Assembly: GCA_002021875.1 (NCBI GenBank)
Contig: CP018627.1
Location: 7,502,001-7,566,000, forward strand
DNA length: 64,000 nucleotides
Reading direction: 5' to 3'
Source of the DNA: Streptomyces hygroscopicus
GTDB taxonomy: Bacteria; Actinomycetota; Actinomycetes; Streptomycetales; Streptomycetaceae
In this document: positions 59,402 through 64,000 of the stretch, in pieces
Position numbering within the stretch: the first letter of the stretch is position 1
How the letters are laid out: every line of letters begins with the position of its first letter
Position numbers and translations under genes: made by a program
The notes under the pieces: model-generated
The model's database searches: none
What the model saw: the letters and a program-made list of their open reading frames with translations, nothing else
What the model was told of the DNA's origin: nothing

Positions 59402-59468
59402 GGATGCTGAAGTCCTCGAAGACGGTCGTCCGGTAGGGGCGCTGAGTCGTTCCGAGGAATCGGCGCAT
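59334..59468 (-). CDS. 44-codon upstream ORF overlapping the start of the Otr(A)-like gene
   Basis: The ORF starts MRRFLGTTQRPYRTTVFED at ATG 59468, preceded by AGGAGC at good distance, and ends at 59334, 68 bases inside the Otr(A)-like gene in another frame. The main start (59401) has only a distant GAGGAC. Ribosomes reading the leader would cover the main start, so its translation probably controls expression of the protection factor, in the manner of antibiotic-responsive leader peptides such as that of tetM (inference). Confidence 0.5.
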   Translation of the reverse strand: MRRFLGTTQRPYRTTVFEDFSIHAQLSTGLPDPEHRRARPCRRR

Positions 59469-59703
59469 CTGTTGCTCCTGTGCTCCTGCTCGTAGCGGTG
59501 AGGTCCCGGACATCGTGGACACGGCGGCGGGCGGAGGCAACCGAATTACCGACGGCCCGTCACCGCGCCGGGCCGCCGTCCGGCCGTGGCCCCGTCCGGC
59601 TGCGACCCGTCCGTGGAAAGCGCTGTCACGCCTCTCGACAATGCCCGCCGCTGCCCCGACGCTTCGTAAGCGACGGGGGCCGGTGCGGCGGAGGGGACGG
59701 ACG

Positions 59704-61170
59704 ATGCGGCGCAGAACGCTTCTGACGGCGGCGGGCACCACTGTGCTCGGCGCCGCGCTCATGACCGGCACGGCCTGGGCCGACGAGACCATCGGCGTCG
59801 ACCCCGGCACCGACCACGGGGCCTGGGAGGGCTGGGGCACCTCGCTCGCCTGGTGGGCCAATCTCTTCGGGCAGCGGGACGACTTCGCCGATCTCTTCTT
59901 CACCACCAAGGCCGTGGGCTACGGCGGCGGATCGCTGCCCGGCCTCGGGCTGAACATCGCCCGCTACAACCTCGGCGGCTGCTCCTGGACCAGCGTGGGC
60001 GGCGAGTCCATGGTGGCCTCGCCCAACATCCCCCGGTTCAAGCAGATCGAGGGCTACTGGCACGACTGGAACAGCGAGGACCCCGCCTCCGCGGCCTGGC
60101 ACTGGGGCGCCGACGCGGTCCAGCGGGCGGCGCTGGTCAAGGCCGTCCAACGGGGCGCCGTCAGCGAGCTGTTCTCCAACTCGCCCATGTGGTGGATGTG
60201 TCTCAACCACAATCCGTCCGGTGCGGCGGACGGCGGCAACAACCTCCAGTCCTGGAACTACCGCCAGTTCGCGCTCTATCTCGCCGCCACCGCCCGCTAC
60301 GCCCAGGACCACTGGGGCGTCCGCTTCGCCACCGTCGAGGCGTTCAACGAGCCGTCCTCCGCGTGGTGGAAGGCCGACGGCACGCAGGAGGGCTGCCATA
60401 TCGACGCGGCGGTCCAGCGGACCGTCCTCGGCCACCTCCGCACCGAGCTCGACGCGCGCGGGCTGACCGGCACCCGGATCTCGGCGTCCGACGAGACCAG
60501 TTACGACCTGGCCCGCACCACCTGGGGCTCGTTCGACACGGCCACCCGCGCGCTGGTCGACCAGGTCAACGTCCACGGCTACCAGGGCTCGGGCGGCCGC
60601 CGCGATCTGCTGTACACGGATGTGCGTGCGGCCGGTAAGAAGCTCTGGAACTCCGAGACCGGCGACGGGGACGGCACCGGCCTGACGCTGGCCACCAACC
60701 TCTGCCTGGACTTCCGCTGGCTGCACCCCACCGCGTGGTGTTACTGGCAGGTCATGGACCCCAGCGCCGGCTGGGCGCTGATCCACTACGACCCGGACTC
60801 CGCCCAGCCCGGCGCCGTGCAGCCCAAGTACTACGTGCTCGCCCAGTTCACCCGGCATATCCGCCCCGGGATGCGGATCCTGGACACCGGCTCGGACCAC
60901 GCCGTCGCCGCGTACGACCCGGCCGCGCGTCGGCTCGTCCTCGTCGCCGTCAACCCCGGCGCCGCGCAGACGCTGACCTTCGACCTGTCCCGCTTCGGCC
61001 AGGTCACCGGGGGCACCGGCGGGCTGGTGCCGCGCTGGTCCACCCACACCTCGGGCACCGGCGATCTGTACACCGCGCGCCGGGACACGGCGCTCGACGG
61101 CAAGCGGCTGAGCGTTCCGTTCGCCGAGAAGTCGGTGCAGACGTTCCAGATCGACGGGGTGGTGGAGTAG
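59704..61170 (+). CDS. Secreted glycoside hydrolase family 30 (endo-beta-1,6-galactanase-like)
   Basis: The 488-aa enzyme begins MRRRTLLTAAGTTVLGAALM, a signal peptide with twin-arginine-like start, cleaved near AWADET. The (beta/alpha)8 barrel shows GWGTSLAWWANLFG, NIARYNLGGCSW, the acid/base Glu in TVEAFNEPSSAWW and the nucleophile Glu in LWNSETGDGDG. The C-terminal beta-sandwich of about 100 residues (from YDPAARRLVLVAVNPG) is usual for GH30. Related actinobacterial and fungal enzymes act on beta-1,6-galactan side chains of arabinogalactan. GGAGGGG precedes the ATG. Confidence 0.87.
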   Translation: MRRRTLLTAAGTTVLGAALMTGTAWADETIGVDPGTDHGAWEGWGTSLAWWANLFGQRDDFADLFFTTKAVGYGGGSLPGLGLNIARYNLGGCSWTSVGGESMVASPNIPRFKQIEGYWHDWNSEDPASAAWHWGADAVQRAALVKAVQRGAVSELFSNSPMWWMCLNHNPSGAADGGNNLQSWNYRQFALYLAATARYAQDHWGVRFATVEAFNEPSSAWWKADGTQEGCHIDAAVQRTVLGHLRTELDARGLTGTRISASDETSYDLARTTWGSFDTATRALVDQVNVHGYQGSGGRRDLLYTDVRAAGKKLWNSETGDGDGTGLTLATNLCLDFRWLHPTAWCYWQVMDPSAGWALIHYDPDSAQPGAVQPKYYVLAQFTRHIRPGMRILDTGSDHAVAAYDPAARRLVLVAVNPGAAQTLTFDLSRFGQVTGGTGGLVPRWSTHTSGTGDLYTARRDTALDGKRLSVPFAEKSVQTFQIDGVVE

Positions 61171-61180
61171 GGCGGGGGTC

Positions 61181-61780
61181 TCACGCCGCCAGGTGGCGGA
61201 GGATGCGGCGCAACTGCTCCTCCCACCGCTCCTGGAATTCCGGCGAGTCCGGCTCGATGCCGAAGATCTGGCGGACGGCGTGCGGCATCGTGGCGGGTGC
61301 GGAGACCACGGCGTAGCACATCAGCAGCACGGCGGCCGGGTCGAGGTCGTCCGCCAGCTCGCCCGCCGCCTGCCGGCGCCGCATGTCGGACAGGTCCTCG
61401 GGATGCTCGTCCGCCACCTCGTCGGTCAGCCCGCGCCAGACGGCCAGCCGGATGGCGCGGGGGTCGTCGAACGCATCCCGGAGGTAGCGGACGACCAGCT
61501 CCTCGAAGGGGACCGCGGGGTCGTTGAAGGACGCCTCGCGCGCCAGCCACTCGCGGGTGAGCTCCTGGTAGAGGCCCTCCTTGCCGCCGAAGTAGTAGGC
61601 GATCAACTGCTTGTTGAGGCCCGCACGGTCCGCGATGTCCTGGACGCGGGCGCCCGCGAACCCCTTCTCGGAGAACACGTCCCTGGCCGCCTCCATCAGC
61701 AGCCGCCGGGAGCGCTCCGGGCACTGCTTGCGCTCCTCGGGCGTGGGAGCGCGGCGGGGCCTCTTGGGCGTCCCCTGCAT
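61181..61780 (-). CDS. TetR-family repressor divergent from an NmrA-like gene
   Basis: The 199-aa protein has an HTH at about residues 20-65 with GARVQDIADRAGLNKQLIAYYF, then EGLYQELTREW and a TetR_C-type domain. ATG 61780 is chosen since GAGGAG lies nine bases before it; ATG 61789 touches that site. It is divergent from an NAD(P)-binding oxidoreductase across 144 bp with a small dyad at 61848-61859, the usual arrangement of a repressor and its target. Confidence 0.88.
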   Translation of the reverse strand: MQGTPKRPRRAPTPEERKQCPERSRRLLMEAARDVFSEKGFAGARVQDIADRAGLNKQLIAYYFGGKEGLYQELTREWLAREASFNDPAVPFEELVVRYLRDAFDDPRAIRLAVWRGLTDEVADEHPEDLSDMRRRQAAGELADDLDPAAVLLMCYAVVSAPATMPHAVRQIFGIEPDSPEFQERWEEQLRRILRHLAA

Positions 61781-61847
61781 GGTCGTCATCTCCTCTTCCT
61801 CGGCCCGGACAGGCTAGCCGCGGGTTCCCGACAGGCTCTCATCTAAT

Positions 61848-61859
61848 CGTTTGACAACG
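61848..61859. promoter_or_regulatory. Putative TetR operator overlapping a TTGACA element
   Basis: CGTT-TGAC-AACG is a perfect short dyad; TTGACA (61851-61856) inside it could be the -35 of the NmrA-like gene. No clear -10 was found. Confidence 0.4.
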
Positions 61860-61924
61860 TCATCTGTTTGGATGAACCTGACTGCGGTTATGTACCCATC
61901 GCAGGACACGCGAGGAGATTCATC

Positions 61925-62752
61925 ATGTTCGTGGTGACCGGAGCCACCGGAAACGTCGGCGGTTATGTGGTGAAGGAGCTGGCCGACGCGGGCGCCGAGG
62001 TGCTCGCGCTCACCCGCGACCCCGAGGCGGCCCGGCTGCCGGAGGGCGTACGGGCGGCCCGGACCGAGGAGATGCCCCTGGACGGCGCCACGGCGCTGTT
62101 CCTCAACCCCGCCGTGGTGTGGCAGGTGGGGACCGAGAAGCTCCTGGAGCGGGCCAAGCAGAGCGGTGTACGACGGATCGTGATGCTCTCCTCGTCCTCC
62201 GTCCTCCAGGACCTCGATCCGCACACGAACCCGATCGGCGTTCGCCACCGCGCACTGGAGGACGAGGTCGAGCGCACGGGGCTGGAGTGGACGTTCGTCC
62301 GCCCGGGCGCCTTCGCCGCGAACGCCCTGCAGTGGGTGGACCAGATCAAGGCCGGGGACGTGGTGTACGGGCCGTACGCCGGGGCGCAGATGGCCGCCAT
62401 CCACGAGGCGGACATGGGCGCGGTCGCCGCCCGTGCCCTGCTCGCCGACGACCTGGTCGGCCAGACGCCCGAGCTGACCGGACCCGAGTCGCTGAGCTTC
62501 GCCGACCAGGTGCGCATCATCGGTGAGGTCGTCGGTCGGCCGCTGCGGTACGAGGAGATCCCGCACGAGGCGGCGCGGGAGCGGATGGCCGGCGGGTTCC
62601 TCACGCCGGAGATGGCGGACTCGCTGCTGCGCGTCTTCGCGGAGCTGGTGGACCGGCCGCAGGCGGTCTCGCCGGAGGTGGAGCGCATCACGGGCCGTCC
62701 CGGGCGTACGTTCGCGCAGTGGGTGGAGGACCGGGTGGCCGCCTTCCGCTGA
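61925..62752 (+). CDS. NmrA-like/atypical SDR NAD(P)H-binding oxidoreductase
   Basis: The 275-aa atypical SDR has Rossmann motif VVTGATGNVGGYVVKEL, RRIVMLSSSSVLQ and EWTFVRPGAFAANALQW, and no YxxxK, matching NmrA/azoreductase-like (QOR2-type) quinone or isoflavone reductase relatives. ATG 61925 follows GAGGAG. It is probably induced through the divergent TetR when a reactive substrate is present (inference). Confidence 0.85.
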   Translation: MFVVTGATGNVGGYVVKELADAGAEVLALTRDPEAARLPEGVRAARTEEMPLDGATALFLNPAVVWQVGTEKLLERAKQSGVRRIVMLSSSSVLQDLDPHTNPIGVRHRALEDEVERTGLEWTFVRPGAFAANALQWVDQIKAGDVVYGPYAGAQMAAIHEADMGAVAARALLADDLVGQTPELTGPESLSFADQVRIIGEVVGRPLRYEEIPHEAARERMAGGFLTPEMADSLLRVFAELVDRPQAVSPEVERITGRPGRTFAQWVEDRVAAFR

Positions 62753-62804
62753 CCGGGGTTGCGCCTGCGGCGAGCCTTCCCCAACCCGCCCCTTCCCGGA
62801 CCAT

Positions 62805-62842
62805 GGGGCTCCGCCCCCTGGACCCCGGACGCCCTTCGGGCG
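62805..62842. terminator. Tandem GC hairpins of the common Streptomyces intergenic type
   Basis: GGGGC-TCC-GCCCC (62805-62817) and CGCCC-TTC-GGGCG (62830-62842) lie in the 143-bp gap between convergent genes, with a GTCCG...GGAC pairing nearby. Such modules recur between Streptomyces genes and probably terminate in both directions. Confidence 0.65.
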
Positions 62843-62895
62843 TGTCCGCAAACGCCGGACGGGCTGAAACAGCCCCGGGTAGGGGAAAGCCCGCC

Positions 62896-63996
62896 TCAGG
62901 AGGCGGTTCGCGTGCCGCGCCCGCCCGTCTGCTTCTTCGCGGTGGTCTTCTTGGCCGCGGCCTTCTTCGTGCCCGTCTGCTTCTTCCCGGCGGTCTTCCC
63001 GGCGGCCTTCTCCGCGGGCTCCTCCTCCGCGGCCTTCGCCGCCTTCGCCCCGCTCCTCTTCGCCGCCGTCTTCTTCTCGCCCGCCGGGGCCTTCTTCGCC
63101 GCGGCCTTCTTCGCGGGGGCCTTCTTACGGCCGCGCAGTTCGTGGACCGTCGCCTCCGCCCCCGCCCCCTCCTCCCCTTCCTCGGCTTCGCCCTTCGCGG
63201 CCTCCCCGGCCTCCTCGCCCCGGGCCTCCTTGGCGCTGCGGACACTCTCCTTCAGCGCCGCCATCAGGTCGACCACCTGCGCGCCCGCGGGCCGCTCACC
63301 GGGCTCGGCGGTGGGCGTGGCGCCGGACACCTTCGCCGCCACCAGCTCCTCCAGCGCCTCGTGGTACTCGTCGTGCAGATCGCTCAGATCCACCTCGCCG
63401 AGCGTCTCCATCAGGGTGTCGGCGAGGTCCAGTTCGGCCGGTTTGACGGTCACCTTCTCCTTGGGGGCCACCCCCGCGGGCTCGCGCACCTCGTCCGGCC
63501 AGAGCAGCCGGTGCAGCGCGATGGTGTCGCCCACGACGCGGAGCATCCCCAGCCGCTCGCGGCCACGGTGGGCGTATTTGGCGATGGCGACCTTCTCGCT
63601 GCGCTTGAGCGCCTCGCGCAGCAGGGTGTACGGCTTGGCCCCGGCGGCGCCGGTGGTGCCCAGGTAGTAGGCGTCGCCCATCTGCAGCGGGTCGATCTCG
63701 GCGGCGGAGATGAACGCCTCGATCTCCAGGGTGTGGGTGGTGGGCAGCGGAAGGGCCGCGAGGTCCTCGTCGGTGATCGGGACCAGCGCGCCGTCCGCGT
63801 CCTCGTACGCCCGCCCGATCTCGCTCGACTCGACCGGACTGTCCTCGAGCTCGCAGACCTTGCGGTAGCGGATGCGGCCTCCGTCGCGGGTGTGGATCTG
63901 CCGGAACGAGATCGAGTGGTCCTCGGTGGCCGGATAGATCTTGATCGGAATGCTCACCAGGCCAAACGAAATGTTCCCATTCCAGATAGATCGCAT
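62896..63996 (-). CDS. ku: Ku protein, non-homologous end joining
   Basis: The 366-aa bacterial Ku starts MRSIWNGNISFGLVSIPIKI, the family hallmark. Further core segments are RIRYRKVCELEDSPVESSEI, a YYLGTTGAAGAKPYTLLREA-type block and LADTLMETLGEVDLSDLHDE. The homodimer would thread onto DNA ends and recruit ligase LigD. The last 80 residues are an Ala/Lys-rich tail of the KKAAAKKA type, a DNA-binding extension known in Streptomyces Ku. The ATG is five bases from the window edge, so promoter and ribosome site are not visible. No ligD is in the window. Confidence 0.95.
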   Translation of the reverse strand: MRSIWNGNISFGLVSIPIKIYPATEDHSISFRQIHTRDGGRIRYRKVCELEDSPVESSEIGRAYEDADGALVPITDEDLAALPLPTTHTLEIEAFISAAEIDPLQMGDAYYLGTTGAAGAKPYTLLREALKRSEKVAIAKYAHRGRERLGMLRVVGDTIALHRLLWPDEVREPAGVAPKEKVTVKPAELDLADTLMETLGEVDLSDLHDEYHEALEELVAAKVSGATPTAEPGERPAGAQVVDLMAALKESVRSAKEARGEEAGEAAKGEAEEGEEGAGAEATVHELRGRKKAPAKKAAAKKAPAGEKKTAAKRSGAKAAKAAEEEPAEKAAGKTAGKKQTGTKKAAAKKTTAKKQTGGRGTRTAS

Positions 63997-64000
63997 GCTT

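Noticed and set aside
61848..61880. TTGACA considered as a full promoter for the NmrA-like gene.
   Set aside because: No acceptable -10 sequence at 16-18 bases; kept only as a possible operator/-35 region.

Overview
The window is a piece of a Streptomyces chromosome. G+C is very high with strong third-position bias, there are many GTG starts preceded by GGAGG-type ribosome sites, and the gene order afsK ... afsS-afsR ... fbiC ... DD-carboxypeptidase matches what I remember of the S. coelicolor SCO4421-SCO4442 region. I see no tRNA, rRNA, insertion sequence, prophage or CRISPR array.

Layout. 1-5.9 kb: partial TetR gene, a VOC protein at the kbpA position, the kinase gene afsK, and two paralogous small exported proteins. 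5.9-10.2 kb: a catabolic block (crotonase, DUF35 protein, Ltp-type thiolase, divergent acyl-CoA synthetase) lying between afsK and afsS. 10.3-16.8 kb: a 65-aa exported peptide, an enlarged afsS, afsR, and an AfsR-like paralogue that has lost its SARP DNA-binding region. 17-25.2 kb: more catabolic genes (two amidohydrolases, two LLM flavin/F420 oxidoreductases, two SDRs) and an AraC regulator. 25.3-31.3 kb: TetR/methyltransferase pair, a Tat-exported PHP hydrolase, and fbiC for F420 synthesis. 31.4-39.1 kb: a frameshifted gene, ADP-ribosylglycohydrolase, GT87 mannosyltransferase, GNAT, sodium symporter, an SDR and a 275-aa orphan. 39.2-46.6 kb: DUF397/XRE pair, GPP34 protein, a large DD-carboxypeptidase and a polytopic membrane protein. 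46.6-54.6 kb: a tightly coupled five-gene operon (trypsin-like protein, PknG kinase, VWA protein, GlnX-like membrane protein, solute-binding protein). 55-64 kb: two IPT/TIG repeat proteins, an Otr(A)-like ribosome protection factor with an overlapping upstream ORF, a GH30 glycosidase, a TetR/NmrA pair and ku.

Three systems stand out. (1) Six intergenic copies of a 19-bp dyad close to ATCTGACG-N3-CGTCAGAT link the thiolase/acyl-CoA synthetase block, both LLM units, one amidohydrolase, one SDR and the 275-aa orphan into one apparent regulon. Its repressor is not obvious in the window. The enzyme set resembles steroid or terpenoid side-chain catabolism, and fbiC nearby could supply F420. (2) The AfsK-AfsR-AfsS cascade is elaborated: AfsS has seven exact 14-residue repeats, the exported peptide next door ends in one such repeat, and the AfsR paralogue keeps the afsR-type promoter but lacks a DNA-binding domain. 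(3) The PknG operon looks like an extracellular sensing chain (binding protein, four-helix membrane relay, kinase) with added VWA and protease-like partners.

Start codons were chosen mainly from visible ribosome sites. Functional names rest on motifs and recalled family resemblance, not on database searches.
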